A stretch of DNA of 64,000 nt from Xenorhabdus japonica (GTDB lineage Bacteria; Pseudomonadota; Gammaproteobacteria; Enterobacterales; Enterobacteriaceae): NCBI RefSeq assembly GCF_900115195.1, contig NZ_FOVO01000020.1, positions 1-64,000 on the forward strand. The letters are read 5' to 3'. Every line of letters starts with the position of its first letter. Position 1 is the stretch's first letter. The notes under the pieces were generated by a model. That model was not told the origin of the DNA. It saw nothing but the letters and a program-made list of their open reading frames with translations, and ran no database searches. The translations under genes and the position numbers were made by a program. Of this stretch, positions 18,755 to 28,918 are shown piece by piece.

Positions 18755-19639
18755 ATGGCAGATTTAGATGATATCAAAGACGGTAAAGATTTTGGCATTG
18801 ATACACCGCAAAAGAACACGCTGTTTGAACTGAAAGGCTGTGGTGCGTTGGATTGGGGTATGCAGTCCCGTTTGTCTCGAATTTTCAATCCCGCTACCAA
18901 TAAAACGGTGATGCTGGCATTTGACCACGGTTATTTTCAGGGGCCAACAACGGGTTTGGAGCGTATTGATATTAATATCGCCCCGCTATTTGAACATACC
19001 GATGTGCTGATGTGTACCCGTGGTATTCTGCGCAGTCAGGTTCCGCCTGCAACCAATAAACCTGTGGTCTTACGCGCGTCTGGTGCCAATTCCATTCTGA
19101 CTGAGCTATCCAATGAAGCGGTTGCGGTGGCAATGGAAGATGCACTTCGTCTTAACGTCTGTGCGGTGGCGGCACAGGTTTATATCGGTTCAGAGCACGA
19201 ACACCAATCCATCAAGAATATTATCAAGCTGGTGGATCAGGGGATGCGTTATGGGATGCCAACGATGGCAGTGACGGGGGTCGGTAAAGATATGGCTCGT
19301 GACCAACGTTACTTCTCGCTGGCGACTCGAATTGCAGCCGAAATGGGGGCGAACATTATCAAAACCTATTATGTTGATAGCGGTTTTGAGCGGATTGCAG
19401 GAGGTTGTCCAGTGCCGATTGTCATTGCGGGTGGTAAGAAATTACCGGAGCTGGATGCACTGAATATGTGCTATCAGGCGATAGATCAGGGTGCATCTGG
19501 GGTAGACATGGGGCGCAACATCTTCCAATCGGAAGCGCCTGTTGCAATGCTGAAAGCGGTGCAGGCAGTGGTGCATCACAATGAGAAACCCGCTCAGGCT
19601 TATGAAATTTTCCTGAGTGAAAAAGCCAAGGGGGAATAA
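18755..19639 (+). CDS. lsrF: LsrF, phospho-AI-2 processing thiolase
   Basis: A 294-residue class I aldolase-fold enzyme that acts after LsrG and transfers an acetyl group from 3-hydroxy-2,4-pentanedione-5-phosphate to CoA. It is collinear with E. coli LsrF from '[20 protein letters not shown]'. Landmarks are '[13 protein letters not shown]', '[11 protein letters not shown]', the catalytic Lys in 'ANIIKTYYV' and '[11 protein letters not shown]'. ATG 18755 is chosen because ggagg lies at 18744-18748 and the family start fits; an ATG 36 bases upstream is in frame. It lies directly after the lsrB remnant, in the ancestral order. Confidence 0.93.
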   Translation: MADLDDIKDGKDFGIDTPQKNTLFELKGCGALDWGMQSRLSRIFNPATNKTVMLAFDHGYFQGPTTGLERIDINIAPLFEHTDVLMCTRGILRSQVPPATNKPVVLRASGANSILTELSNEAVAVAMEDALRLNVCAVAAQVYIGSEHEHQSIKNIIKLVDQGMRYGMPTMAVTGVGKDMARDQRYFSLATRIAAEMGANIIKTYYVDSGFERIAGGCPVPIVIAGGKKLPELDALNMCYQAIDQGASGVDMGRNIFQSEAPVAMLKAVQAVVHHNEKPAQAYEIFLSEKAKGE

Positions 19640-19640
19640 T

Positions 19641-19940
19641 ATGCATGTCACATTCGTTGAGATTAACGTTAAAGCCGACAAGATAGACGAATTTATCGAA
19701 GTATTCCGGGATAATCATCTCGGCTCTATTAAAGAGCCGGGCAATTTACGATTTGATGTACTGCGTGATGAAAATATCCCGACTCGCTTCTATATCTATG
19801 AAGCCTATAACGATGAAGAGGCTGTTGCGGCGCATAAGAAAACTCCTCATTACTTACGTTGTGTGGAAAAACTGGAAGCATTGATGACTGAGCCACGGAA
19901 AAAGACCTCATTTATTGGTTTGATGCCGGAAGGTAAGTAA
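19641..19940 (+). CDS. lsrG: LsrG, phospho-AI-2 isomerase
   Basis: A 99-residue ferredoxin-like ABM-fold enzyme that converts phospho-AI-2 to 3-hydroxy-2,4-pentanedione-5-phosphate and so ends the signal. It starts '[20 protein letters not shown]' as in E. coli (MHVTLVEINV...), with conserved 'GNLRFDVL' and 'RFYIYEAY' strands. ATG 19641 follows 'aagggggaataat', one base after the lsrF stop. Confidence 0.93.
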   Translation: MHVTFVEINVKADKIDEFIEVFRDNHLGSIKEPGNLRFDVLRDENIPTRFYIYEAYNDEEAVAAHKKTPHYLRCVEKLEALMTEPRKKTSFIGLMPEGK

Positions 19941-20056
19941 GGCAAAGGTATATCAGGATAAATGGCAGGTGATTTTTCACTTGCCATTAAATGGAAAACA
20001 GGATTACTTTACCCTCTATTTACCTCTAATAAAAGTAATATCAGATGGTAATAGTA

Positions 20057-20572
20057 ATGATTGAAAAAAATTTAGATTATAACTTCATCGCTGATCGCTA
20101 TGAACATTTTATGAAGGCTGCAGCTCACATTAAGGTAGAAGTACGTACTATCCTCGATAATGTACATGGTAAATCAGTTCTGGATATAGCTTGTGGAAAT
20201 GGGTATTTCGGTCGGAAGCTTCGCAATTGTGGGGCAGCAAAAGTTGTCGGTATAGATATCTCAGAAAAAATGATAGAGTTTGCCAGGGCAAAATCGAAAC
20301 AATCTGGTAATGATCTCGAGTTTCATATCCGAAATGTTTGCGATATGGAATCATTTGACAAGTTTTATCTCGTTGTTGCAGCTTGGTTGTTTAATTATGC
20401 TGAATCGCTCAAAGATCTTGAGAGCATGTTCTATAACATTGCTTGTAACCTAAAACCTTCGGGTAAGTTAGTGGATTATACGATTTCACCAGATTATCGG
20501 TTAGAAATGGGCAACTATGATGTTTATGGCATAAATATCTTAGGCAAAGAACCTATGATTTCACGCCCTTGA
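20057..20572 (+). CDS. SAM-dependent methyltransferase, probably 3'-truncated
   Basis: A class I methyltransferase of about 171 residues from ATG 20057 (ATG 20045 is also in frame). Motif I is 'SVLDIACGNGYFGRKL', the acidic ribose-binding residue is in 'VVGIDISEKMIEFAR' and motif IV region is 'LVVAAWLFNYAESL'. Family members of this type are usually 230-250 residues; here the frame ends soon after 'LVDYTISPDYRLEMGNYDVYG', inside a terminator hairpin, so the 3' part appears replaced. The substrate is unknown. It sits between the lsr remains and another truncated gene, at a synteny break. Confidence 0.7.
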   Translation: MIEKNLDYNFIADRYEHFMKAAAHIKVEVRTILDNVHGKSVLDIACGNGYFGRKLRNCGAAKVVGIDISEKMIEFARAKSKQSGNDLEFHIRNVCDMESFDKFYLVVAAWLFNYAESLKDLESMFYNIACNLKPSGKLVDYTISPDYRLEMGNYDVYGINILGKEPMISRP

Positions 20573-20589
20573 TATGACTATCAGGGCGT
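20563..20589 (+). terminator. Terminator-like hairpin at the end of the methyltransferase
   Basis: acgccc-t-tgata (20563-20574) pairs with tatca-gggcgt (20579-20589), around a short loop, and a weak T-rich tract follows. It overlaps the last codons of the methyltransferase ORF. Confidence 0.6.
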
Positions 20590-20636
20590 TTGGATTTTTG
20601 ACAATATAATTTCTGCTGTCATATATAAGGCAGATT

Positions 20637-21300
20637 TTAAACAGCCTGTTGTTTAATCTCGCCAATAGCGGTAGAAATTGCTTTCAAGCTGCGTTGAATA
20701 TCATCTTCTGTGGTAGCCCAGGAGCTGACGCTGAGACGAATGGCTTCTTGCCCTTGCCACGTTGTTTGTCCAAACCAGCATTCACCGGATTGCTGTACTT
20801 TGTGTAACATTGCGCGCTGCAAATGGGTATCGGGGAAGCAAGCTACGACCTGATTAAGCACTATGTCATTGAGAATGGTAAAACCGAGTGACTCCAGCCC
20901 TTTTGCCAATATTTTTGTGTATAAACAGCAGCAATCAACCAGTGCCTCAATTCCCTGTGAGCCAAGCTCTGCAATTGCCGCCCAAACTTCAACTGCTCTC
21001 GCTCTGCCGGAGAACTCTGGCAGCATGTCTTTTGCCTGCCACATATCTGGCGTCTCCACATAGGCAGCCGAGGTTGTCATGACTTCTCTTTGCATTTGCT
21101 TGTTACGTACGATACACATGCCACAATCGTACGGGGTATTAAGCCATTTATGAGCATCCACCGCCCAAGAGTCAGCAGCTTCAACGCCTTTTACTAAAGC
21201 GGATTTTTCCTTTGATGCCCGCGCCCAGAGTCCAAAAGCGCCATCCACATGTACCCAACAACCCGCTTTTTTGTGCTTGGTTAACTGCCTATCATCCTCA
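20637..21300 (-). pseudogene. PLP group II amino-acid decarboxylase, 5'-truncated
   Basis: The minus-strand frame contains the C-terminal half of a diaminobutyrate/aromatic amino acid decarboxylase: 'CWVHVDGAFGLWARASKEKS', the PLP-lysine motif 'SWAVDAHKWLNTPYDCGMC' and 'EFSGRARAVEVWAAIAELG'. It ends normally. The N-terminal half, with the substrate-binding His and the cofactor-clamping residues, is missing; near 21300 the sequence turns into the end of mobB, whose frame overlaps. About 215 codons remain of a usual 450-500. It is a deletion relic. Confidence 0.85.
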
Positions 21301-21861
21301 ATACCTTCTGGTTTTTTGTGAGTACAACCATTCAGCAATAAAGACTGTGATCTGTTCTGGTTGATTGATATCGAGCTGTGGAAGTGATGTTTCCAGTGGA
21401 ATGTCACTGGCAATGGCGAGTACATAAGGATCTAGGATTTCATCAAAACCAAGGTTTATGCTATTTCGGCTTAGGCTATTTCGATACAACGCGATTTTTG
21501 GGATCGGTTCTTGTTTGAATCCTTCCACCAGAATCAGATCCAGTGAATTTGCATCAAATCGACTGGCGAGGTAGTGAAGATTTAGCTCTGGCAAATCTGG
21601 AGTCTCAGTCATCAATGCCCAACGTTGCTGGCTGGCGACCAGCGTCTGAGTCGCACCCGCTTTGCACAGTTCATAGCTATCTTTGCCCGGTTTATCAACA
21701 TCCATATTATGGTGAGTATGCTTAATCAACCCAACCCGGATGCGCTGTTGGCGCAATAGTGGAATGACCTGTTTTAATAGCGTCGTTTTTCCGGTTCCAC
21801 TATAAGCAGTAATACCCAGAATGGGCAGTGTAGTGTCAATGGTATTGATATTGCGATTCAT
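21298..21861 (-). CDS. mobB: MobB, molybdopterin-guanine dinucleotide accessory GTPase
   Basis: A 187-residue P-loop protein with Walker A 'GITAYSGTGKTTLLKQ', then 'RVGLIKHTHHNMDVDKPGKD', 'TQTLVASQQRWALMTETPD' and 'LDLILVEGFKQEPIPKIALYR', all MobB hallmarks. It assists MobA in making MGD cofactor. It is encoded after mobA with a 4-base overlap (ATGA), as in E. coli. The last residues (about 175-187) read into the junction with the decarboxylase remnant and may differ from the ancestral C-terminus. Confidence 0.93.
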   Translation of the reverse strand: MNRNINTIDTTLPILGITAYSGTGKTTLLKQVIPLLRQQRIRVGLIKHTHHNMDVDKPGKDSYELCKAGATQTLVASQQRWALMTETPDLPELNLHYLASRFDANSLDLILVEGFKQEPIPKIALYRNSLSRNSINLGFDEILDPYVLAIASDIPLETSLPQLDINQPEQITVFIAEWLYSQKTRRY

Positions 21862-22460
21862 GCTGACTCCTGAAGGAGTTCCCTATATTGGTATTCCCAG
21901 TTACGGTGATCTTCAGGTGTATTTAAATTGATGAAAGCGTTAGGCGTGGGGAAATAGACCGCTTTTGCCTTAATCATCTGCATAAAGAACATCAGTTTCC
22001 GATCCCCCAATGCGAGGTAACTTTCCAGACGCGGTATCAGGTTGCGGTGCATTAATGCCAAGGTAGGATGTGCGCGCTCGCAATCATGTGCATAAGCGGC
22101 CCAAGCGTTTTGTTTGTAGTGCCACAGTTTTGCTACGAGGTCTTCAGGGTAATCGGGAACATCGCATGGAACAAACACCACCCATTCATTGAGGGCTTTT
22201 TTTAAAACTGCCAGCATACCAGCTAGTGGCCCAGAAAAATCGGTAATAATATCCGGTATGATTGGATAGCCACTCTGCTGATAAATCCCCAGATTGCGAT
22301 TGGCGTTAATCAACAACTCATGAACCTGTGGCTGCAACTTTGTAGCGATGTGTTGGTATAGTGGTAAGCCATCGAATTGTAGCAATCCTTTGTCATTTCC
22401 GCCCATGCGGGTGGATAGCCCTCCAGCCAGAATTGCGCCACTGATTTTTGGATGCGTCAT
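21858..22460 (-). CDS. mobA: MobA, molybdenum cofactor guanylyltransferase
   Basis: A 200-residue nucleotidyltransferase that attaches GMP to molybdopterin. The N-terminal GTP-binding signature is 'GAILAGGLSTRMGGNDKGLL', with 'LLINANRN' and 'DFSGPLAGMLAVL' and the metal-binding 'VFVPCDVPDYP' following. The C-terminal 'FINLNTPEDHRN' closes the family pattern. Length is close to E. coli MobA (194). First gene of mobAB, divergent from yihD. Confidence 0.95.
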   Translation of the reverse strand: MTHPKISGAILAGGLSTRMGGNDKGLLQFDGLPLYQHIATKLQPQVHELLINANRNLGIYQQSGYPIIPDIITDFSGPLAGMLAVLKKALNEWVVFVPCDVPDYPEDLVAKLWHYKQNAWAAYAHDCERAHPTLALMHRNLIPRLESYLALGDRKLMFFMQMIKAKAVYFPTPNAFINLNTPEDHRNWEYQYRELLQESA

Positions 22461-22643
22461 GTTAAATCACCTGATATTGGGCAATGAAATATTTAATGTT
22501 TGGGTATATAACATTTTTAAATCAATATCTAACCATGCTGCTTTGAAGTGGCAGTATAACTTTACACTGATTGACAGACCAATGCTTTCTCAGAGCCATT
22601 AACCTTGCTAATTTGTTTAGTTATTTATAAGGAACTAAAAATA

Positions 22644-22913
22644 ATGAAGTATCACCACCTCAATGAAGTTATCGAACTTTTACATCCAGTATGGAAGAAT
22701 GAGTCGGATTTAAATTTGGTGGAGCTTTTGCAAAAACTGGCTGATGAAGCGGGATTCAAGGGGCAGTTGTCTGAATTAACGGATGATATTCTTATTTATC
22801 ACCTGAAAATGCGTGGTACGGATAGCCATGCAGAAATCCCCGGATTGAAAAAAGATTATGAAGAAGATTTTAAGACCGCGTTACTGCGTGCCCGGGGCAT
22901 TATTAAAGATTGA
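22644..22913 (+). CDS. yihD: YihD, conserved DUF1040 protein
   Basis: An 89-residue protein, the E. coli YihD length, with the conserved stretch '[20 protein letters not shown]' and '[20 protein letters not shown]'. ATG 22644 is used since it follows 'aaggaactaaaaata'; the upstream ATG at 22605 is an unrelated extension. The function is unknown. It keeps its conserved place between mobA and srkA. Confidence 0.92.
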   Translation: MKYHHLNEVIELLHPVWKNESDLNLVELLQKLADEAGFKGQLSELTDDILIYHLKMRGTDSHAEIPGLKKDYEEDFKTALLRARGIIKD

Positions 22914-22931
22914 TGAAGAGAGAACTGTGTT

Positions 22932-23921
22932 GTGACGGAAGAGAAAGCTTTTAATTTTCAGAATATTACACCAGATTTAATTATGGATGCGTTGGTGCAG
23001 TCTGGCTTGTATCTTGATTCTGGGCTGACCGAACTGAATAGCTATGAGAATCGTGTATATCAGTTCATAGATGAGAACCGCAAACGCTATGTTGTGAAGT
23101 TTTATCGTCCCTTGCGTTGGAGCCAACAGCAAATCCAAGAGGAACATGATCTTGCGCATGAATTGCAGCAAGCCGATTTGCCAATAGCGGCACCGTTGAA
23201 GTTTGACGGACAGACCGTACTGAATCATGGCGGTTTCTTTTTTACCATTTTCCCCAGTGTGGGAGGTCGCCAGTACGAATTAGATAATTTTGAACAATTG
23301 GAAGATGTTGGTCGATTGTTGGGAAGAGTGCATCAAATTGGAGTAAAAAAAACATTTTCGGCGCGTCCCACTCTTAATTTGAATGAATATTTATATCAGC
23401 CGTATCAATATTTGGCTGAATGTGAGCTAATCCCAGCTCGGCATAAACAGGGCTTTTTGGCTGCGCTGGATGAATTAAATCAGGCAGTAGCAAGCCAATG
23501 GCACGATAACTGGCAAGTATTGCGGCTGCATGGGGATTGTCATGCTGGCAATATCTTGTGGCGCGATGAAGCATGGTTTGTAGATCTTGATGATGCCCGT
23601 AATGGCCCTGCTGTTCAGGATTTGTGGATGTTGCTCAATGGCTCACGGCAAGAGCGACTGATCCAGTTGGATATTTTGCTGGAGTCATATGGTCAGTTTA
23701 TGGAATTTGATTCCAAGACATTGGCGTTAATAGAACCTCTGCGTGCTATGCGAATGATCTATTATTTAGCTTGGGTTGCTCGTCGCTGGCAAGATCCCGC
23801 TTTTCCAAAAGCGTTTCCGTGGATGGCTGATAGTGATTTTTGGCATAAGCAAGTGGGCCTTTTTTCTGAACAAGTCCGGTTGTTGCAGGAACCACCTTTA
23901 CAACTCAATCCGATGTATTAA
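22932..23921 (+). CDS. srkA: Stress response kinase SrkA (YihE/RdoA)
   Basis: A 329-residue Ser/Thr kinase of the APH/choline kinase fold; E. coli SrkA has 328. It counters stress-induced cell death, acting with the Cpx response. Catalytic loop 'VLRLHGDCHAGNILWRD' and the metal-binding 'FVDLDDARNGPAVQDLW' are both intact. It starts at GTG 22932. dsbA follows 17 bases downstream; in E. coli the two are co-transcribed from a Cpx-controlled promoter. Confidence 0.94.
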   Translation: MTEEKAFNFQNITPDLIMDALVQSGLYLDSGLTELNSYENRVYQFIDENRKRYVVKFYRPLRWSQQQIQEEHDLAHELQQADLPIAAPLKFDGQTVLNHGGFFFTIFPSVGGRQYELDNFEQLEDVGRLLGRVHQIGVKKTFSARPTLNLNEYLYQPYQYLAECELIPARHKQGFLAALDELNQAVASQWHDNWQVLRLHGDCHAGNILWRDEAWFVDLDDARNGPAVQDLWMLLNGSRQERLIQLDILLESYGQFMEFDSKTLALIEPLRAMRMIYYLAWVARRWQDPAFPKAFPWMADSDFWHKQVGLFSEQVRLLQEPPLQLNPMY

Positions 23922-23938
23922 TTTTTTTGGAGACCACT

Positions 23939-24562
23939 ATGAAAAAATTTTGGCTATTATTGGTAGGAGCGTTCATGGTATTTAATGCATCCGCTTCCGG
24001 TTTTTCTGAAGGCAAACAGTATACTGAGTTAAGAAATCCGGTTGCGAACCAGCCTCAGGTGTTAGAGTTTTTCTCTTTTTATTGCCCTCACTGCTATCAG
24101 TTTGAAAACACTTACCATGTTCGTTCAACTATCAAGAAAAATTTGCCAGCTGGTGTGACGAATGAACGTTATCATGTTGATTTTCTGGGGCCTTTGGGTA
24201 AGGAATTGACTGATGCTTGGGCCGTCGCTATTGTCATGAAGGTTGAAGATAAAGTCACACCAATTTTGTTTGAGGGTATTCAAAAAAATCAAACCATCAA
24301 GAGTAAAGAAGACATCCGTAATGCTTTCATCAAAGCGGGTGTATCTGGTGAAGAGTATGATGCAGCATTGAATAGCTTTATTGTGAAATCTGTGGCAAAT
24401 AAAGAGCGTCAGGCGGCTAAAGAACTTGGTTTGAGAGGTGTTCCGGCTGTCTTTGTTAAGGGCAAATATTTGATTAACAATGCCGGCATCGAATCCAGTT
24501 CCACTCTGGATTATGGTCAGAAATTCTCTGAGGTAGTGAACTCTCTGGTGAACAAAAAATAA
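23939..24562 (+). CDS. dsbA: Thiol:disulfide interchange protein DsbA
   Basis: A 207-residue periplasmic oxidase that introduces disulfides into exported proteins. Signal peptide 'MKKFWLLLVGAFMVFNASAS' comes first, then the active site C49-P-H-C52 in 'FSFYCPHCYQF' and the cis-Pro loop 'LGLRGVPAVFVKGKY'. ATG 23939 follows 'tggag'; the TTG 12 bases earlier is unlikely. E. coli DsbA is 208 residues. Likely clients nearby include the invasin, whose C-terminal domain has a Cys pair. Confidence 0.96.
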   Translation: MKKFWLLLVGAFMVFNASASGFSEGKQYTELRNPVANQPQVLEFFSFYCPHCYQFENTYHVRSTIKKNLPAGVTNERYHVDFLGPLGKELTDAWAVAIVMKVEDKVTPILFEGIQKNQTIKSKEDIRNAFIKAGVSGEEYDAALNSFIVKSVANKERQAAKELGLRGVPAVFVKGKYLINNAGIESSSTLDYGQKFSEVVNSLVNKK

Positions 24563-24968
24563 GTCACAGGATGGTGACGTAAGAAACAAGACGCGAATAT
24601 TAATATAAAATAATATAGGTATTGTGCCAGCCATAATAAGGTTGGCACAATACTTGCCAAAAAATACATTTCATAACATAAACTCCGGTAATATCCACAA
24701 CTCAGTGATTTTAAAACGGTTGTAATATTTCTTTAATTTTCCGCGTAATTCATTGATTTTAACCTCCTGTTATTTACTTTTTACGGTTATAAACATAAAT
24801 CTGTTTTATGTGCCATTTTTTGTGCACAAAGTTATCCACAGCGTATTCATCAAAATATTTGTCATAATATGCAAGTCAGTACGAGAAAATTACCGCAAAA
24901 TTCGTTTATAGCGACGCAGTATGGCATTCTATTCTTTAATCATCTCACAGAACGACGAAGAAAATTTT
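24563..24968. other. dsbA-polA intergenic region with a strong hairpin
   Basis: gtattgtgccagcc (24619-24632) pairs with ggttggcacaatac (24640-24653) with a single mismatch, the probable end of the srkA-dsbA transcript although no T run follows. The rest is AT-rich and should contain the polA promoter. No ORF was seen. Confidence 0.65.
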
Positions 24969-27788
24969 ATGGCACAGATAGCAGACAATCCCCTGATTTT
25001 GGTTGATGGTTCTTCATACCTTTATCGTGCATACCATGCGTTTCCTCCACTGACAAACAGTTCAGGAGAACCGACGGGCGCCATGTATGGCGTGCTGAAC
25101 ATGCTGCGAAGTTTAATCATACAGTACAAACCGAGTCATGTGGCGGTTGTATTTGATGCCAAGGGCAAAACGTTCCGTGATGAACTATTTGCTGAATATA
25201 AATCTCATCGACCGCCAATGCCGGATGATTTGCGTTCGCAGATTGAGCCGTTGCACAAGATGGTCAAGGCAATGGGGCTGCCAATTCTGGTTGTTCCGGG
25301 TGTTGAGGCTGACGATGTTATCGGTACATTGGCCTTGCAGGCTGAAAAAGAGGGCCGTTCAGTTCTGATCAGCACAGGTGATAAAGATATGGCGCAATTA
25401 GTTACGCCAAATATCACGTTGATTAACACTATGACTAACACCATTTTGGGGCCAGAAGAAGTTACGGAAAAATATGGTATTCCTCCTGAACTGATTATCG
25501 ATTTTCTCGCCTTAATGGGGGATTCTTCCGATAATATTCCGGGTGTGCCGGGAGTGGGTGCAAAAACAGCTCAGGGGCTATTGCAGGGTATCGGTGGATT
25601 GAATGAGATCTATAACCGACTTGATGAAATCGCTGCACTTGGTTTCCGTGGAGCCAAAACATTGGGCGGTAAAATGGAGCAGCATAAAGAGGTGGCTTTT
25701 CTTTCCTACCAACTGGCGACCATCAAAACCGACATTGAGCTGGATAAAGCCTGTCTGGCGCTTTCCGTTATGCCGCCGGATACGGATGAATTGTTGACAC
25801 TATTCAGTCATTATGAGTTTAAACGTTGGATCAGTGACGTACAGAATGGTAGTTGGCTGGAAAGGAGCGGACAGAAACCCGCCGCAGGCGCTATTAATAA
25901 ATCAGATAAATCAGAATCAGTGTCAATTGAACCCACTGCTGTCAAAATTTCGCCGGAAAGCTATCAAACCATCCTTGAACGCCAATCCCTTGATGAGTGG
26001 ATTGAAAAACTGAAACAGGCTCCGGCATTCTCTTTTGATACTGAAACCGACGGTTTGGACACCCTGACAGCCAATCTGGTGGGAATGTCTTTTGCCATTG
26101 CCGTGGGGGAATCAGAAGCAGGAGAATCAGAAGTTGAAGCTGCTTATCTGCCATTGGGACACGATTATCTGGATGCGCCACAGCAATTGGATCTACATGA
26201 AGTTCTTGCCGCATTAAAGCCGCTACTGGAAGATGCTAACTTGCCTAAGATTGGTCAAAACCTGAAGTTTGATCGTGGTGTTCTGGCGCGTTATGACATT
26301 GCTTTGCATGGCATTGTTTTTGATACCATGCTGGAATCGTATGTTTTGAACAGTGTCGGCGGTCGGCATGACATGGATAGCCTTGCTGATCGTCACTTAG
26401 GCTATAAAACTACGACATTTGAAGAAATTGCGGGCAAGGGCAAAAAACAACTTACCTTCAATCAAATTGCATTAGAGGAAGCCTCAAAATATGCAGCAGA
26501 AGATGCGGATGTGACTTTGAGACTGCATCAGGCCATGTATCCTCAGTTAGAAAGCGTCCCAACCCTGAAAAAAGTTTTCCAGAAGATCGAAATGCCGCTG
26601 GTGCCGGTGCTGTCCCGTATGGAAAGAACGGGGGTATTGATCAACGCTCAAACGCTGGCAGAACATTCAAGGGAAATCACTGCACGTTTAGATGAATTGG
26701 AAAAATCCGCTTATGAGTTGGCAGGGGAAGAATTCAATCTGGCTTCGCCAAAACAGTTGCAAGTCATTCTATTTGAAAAAATGAACTTACCTGTGCTGAA
26801 AAAGACGCCGAATGGCGCACCATCAACGAATGAAGAAGTGTTGGAAGAATTGGCGGAGAACCATGCATTGCCAAGAGTGATTCTGGAGCATCGTGGTCTG
26901 GCAAAACTGAAATCCACTTATACGGATAAATTGCCTCAGATGGTGAATCCACTGACAAATCGTGTTCATACTTCTTATCATCAGGCGGTAACTGCGACAG
27001 GGCGTCTTTCTTCCCGCGATCCGAATTTGCAAAACATTCCTGTCCGTAATGAGGAAGGACGACGTATTCGTCAGGCATTTATTGCGCCGGAAGGCTACCG
27101 AATTATGGCGGCGGACTATTCACAGATTGAACTGCGCATTATGGCTCATTTATCACAAGATAAAGGGCTGCTAAAGGCATTTGCACAAGGTAAGGATATC
27201 CACCGTGCGACTGCTGCGGAAGTGTTCGGTGTGCCATTGGAACAAGTGACCAGCGAGCAACGCCGCAGTGCTAAGGCAATTAACTTTGGCTTGATTTATG
27301 GCATGAGTTCGTTTGGTTTATCCCGTCAGTTAGGTATTCTGCGTGGCGAAGCACAACGCTATATGGATCTCTATTTTGAGCGCTATCCGGGTGTATTGGC
27401 TTATATGGAACGCACACGCCAGCAAGCGGCTGATCATGGATTTGTCGAAACACTGGAAGGTCGTCGGTTGTACCTGCCGGATATCAAATCGCGTAATGCC
27501 ATGCGTCGCAAGGCATCAGAACGTGAAGCCATCAACGCACCGATGCAAGGTACGGCAGCGGATATCATCAAATTGGCGATGATTGCGGTAGATGACTGGA
27601 TTATCAGTGAGCAGCCAAATGTACGCATGATCATGCAGGTTCATGATGAACTGGTATTTGAAGTACATGAATCAGAGTTGGAGACCGCAGAGCAGAAGAT
27701 CCGAGAGTTGATGGAACAAAGCATGCTGCTTGACGTACCGTTAAAAGTGGATGTTGGGATTGGTGATGACTGGGATCAGGCACATTGA
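24969..27788 (+). CDS. polA: DNA polymerase I
   Basis: A 939-residue enzyme (E. coli 928) for primer removal and repair synthesis. It starts '[20 protein letters not shown]'. The N-terminal 5'-3' exonuclease has '[20 protein letters not shown]' and the metal site '[12 protein letters not shown]'. The 3'-5' exonuclease is active by motif, with '[11 protein letters not shown]' and '[13 protein letters not shown]'. The polymerase domain has motif A '[16 protein letters not shown]', the O-helix '[20 protein letters not shown]' and motif C '[11 protein letters not shown]'. An ATG 48 bases upstream is in frame but lies outside the family alignment. Confidence 0.97.
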   Translation: MAQIADNPLILVDGSSYLYRAYHAFPPLTNSSGEPTGAMYGVLNMLRSLIIQYKPSHVAVVFDAKGKTFRDELFAEYKSHRPPMPDDLRSQIEPLHKMVKAMGLPILVVPGVEADDVIGTLALQAEKEGRSVLISTGDKDMAQLVTPNITLINTMTNTILGPEEVTEKYGIPPELIIDFLALMGDSSDNIPGVPGVGAKTAQGLLQGIGGLNEIYNRLDEIAALGFRGAKTLGGKMEQHKEVAFLSYQLATIKTDIELDKACLALSVMPPDTDELLTLFSHYEFKRWISDVQNGSWLERSGQKPAAGAINKSDKSESVSIEPTAVKISPESYQTILERQSLDEWIEKLKQAPAFSFDTETDGLDTLTANLVGMSFAIAVGESEAGESEVEAAYLPLGHDYLDAPQQLDLHEVLAALKPLLEDANLPKIGQNLKFDRGVLARYDIALHGIVFDTMLESYVLNSVGGRHDMDSLADRHLGYKTTTFEEIAGKGKKQLTFNQIALEEASKYAAEDADVTLRLHQAMYPQLESVPTLKKVFQKIEMPLVPVLSRMERTGVLINAQTLAEHSREITARLDELEKSAYELAGEEFNLASPKQLQVILFEKMNLPVLKKTPNGAPSTNEEVLEELAENHALPRVILEHRGLAKLKSTYTDKLPQMVNPLTNRVHTSYHQAVTATGRLSSRDPNLQNIPVRNEEGRRIRQAFIAPEGYRIMAADYSQIELRIMAHLSQDKGLLKAFAQGKDIHRATAAEVFGVPLEQVTSEQRRSAKAINFGLIYGMSSFGLSRQLGILRGEAQRYMDLYFERYPGVLAYMERTRQQAADHGFVETLEGRRLYLPDIKSRNAMRRKASEREAINAPMQGTAADIIKLAMIAVDDWIISEQPNVRMIMQVHDELVFEVHESELETAEQKIRELMEQSMLLDVPLKVDVGIGDDWDQAH

Positions 27789-27830
27789 TATGCCTTTTAT
27801 CTTAGAACCGTCATCTTAGAAGCTGAAAAA

Positions 27831-27858
27831 GAGCCGCAAAAATGCGGTTCTTTTTTTA
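27831..27858 (+). terminator. Terminator after polA
   Basis: gagccgca (27831-27838) pairs with tgcggttc (27843-27850), with one G-T pair, and is followed by ttttttt. It lies 42 bases after the polA stop. Confidence 0.85.
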
Positions 27859-28143
27859 TTACTGAATTTTGTAGTAGTGGTTTTTTATTGAATGATTTTT
27901 ATGAAATCACTGTTTGTTTAATGAACTGAGATAAGCTAAATCACACCGAGAAGAGGCTTGTGACAAGAATTTAGGTTAGGTTTTATATTAGATCTAGATC
28001 CCATAAATATGTAATTAAACTACATGAATGATGTCAAAGTAACCTATTTTACTTAAATGTTAGTGGCTTTATCGAGGTATTTTGTGAAAATTAATTACAA
28101 AAAAGTCTTTTTTTGATTAAAGGAATAGGTTAAAGTTATCGGC

Positions 28144-28253
28144 GTAGGGTACAGAGGTAAGATGTTCTATCTTTCAGACCTTTTACTTCACGTAATCGGA
28201 TTTAGCTGAATATTAGCTGCCCCAGTCATCTTTTTTGACTGGGGCGTTTTTTT
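28144..28253 (+). ncRNA. spf: Spot 42 small RNA
   Basis: The sequence gtagggtacagaggtaagat, then gttctatctttcagacc, is nearly identical to E. coli Spot 42, including the unstructured regions that base-pair with targets such as galK. It ends with the terminator stem gccccagtca/tgactggggc and a T run. The size is about 110 nt. It lies between polA and engB, the conserved location. In E. coli it is repressed by cAMP-CRP, made when glucose is present, and works with Hfq in catabolite control. The 354 bases between polA and spf hold no gene apart from the terminator. Confidence 0.96.
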
Positions 28254-28294
28254 ATATCTGGTTTATGGGTGCGTGATAAGATCAAGCGCGGATA

Positions 28295-28918
28295 TTACTC
28301 CGTTTCAATGGCAGGTTGATTGAACCAAAGGTCAAGTTTTTGCTCTAGTTTATCGATGCCGATTTTTTTCAAAGTGGAGAAATACTCGATCTGAACATCA
28401 CCATCCAGAGAGGCTAATTCCTGACGAACTTTCGCCAATTGACTTTTACGAGCACCGGATGCCAGTTTATCGGCTTTAGTCAGCAATACCATGACAGGTA
28501 CCTGCATCACGACAGCCCATTCGATCATTTGCATATCCAGATCTTTCAGTGGATGGCGGATATCCATCAAAACCACCAACCCTAACAGGCATTCGCGTTT
28601 CTGGAGATACTCCCCTAAGGCTTTCTGCCATTTGCGCTTCATCTCTTCTGGTACTTCAGCGTAACCATAGCCCGGCAAGTCGACCAGGCGAACCCCTTCT
28701 TCGACCTCGAACAGGTTAATCAACTGAGTACGGCCAGGAGTTTTACTGGTACGCGCAAGGCTCTTTTGGCGGGTCAGTGCATTCAATGCGCTGGATTTAC
28801 CCGCATTTGACCGACCGGCAAACGCGACCTCAATGCCCACATCTTGAGGTAGGTGGCGAATATCAGGTGCGCTCGTAATAAAATGAGTCATATGATAGTT
28901 GTAGTTTTTGATGGTCAA
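28295..28918 (-). CDS. engB: Ribosome biogenesis GTPase EngB (YsxC/YihA)
   Basis: A 207-residue essential TRAFAC GTPase for 50S assembly. G1 is '[12 protein letters not shown]', G3 'VDLPGYGYA', G4 '[14 protein letters not shown]', and the switch I region '[15 protein letters not shown]' is complete. It is collinear with the E. coli protein over its whole length. It is convergent with spf, the normal arrangement. Confidence 0.96.
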   Translation of the reverse strand: MTIKNYNYHMTHFITSAPDIRHLPQDVGIEVAFAGRSNAGKSSALNALTRQKSLARTSKTPGRTQLINLFEVEEGVRLVDLPGYGYAEVPEEMKRKWQKALGEYLQKRECLLGLVVLMDIRHPLKDLDMQMIEWAVVMQVPVMVLLTKADKLASGARKSQLAKVRQELASLDGDVQIEYFSTLKKIGIDKLEQKLDLWFNQPAIETE

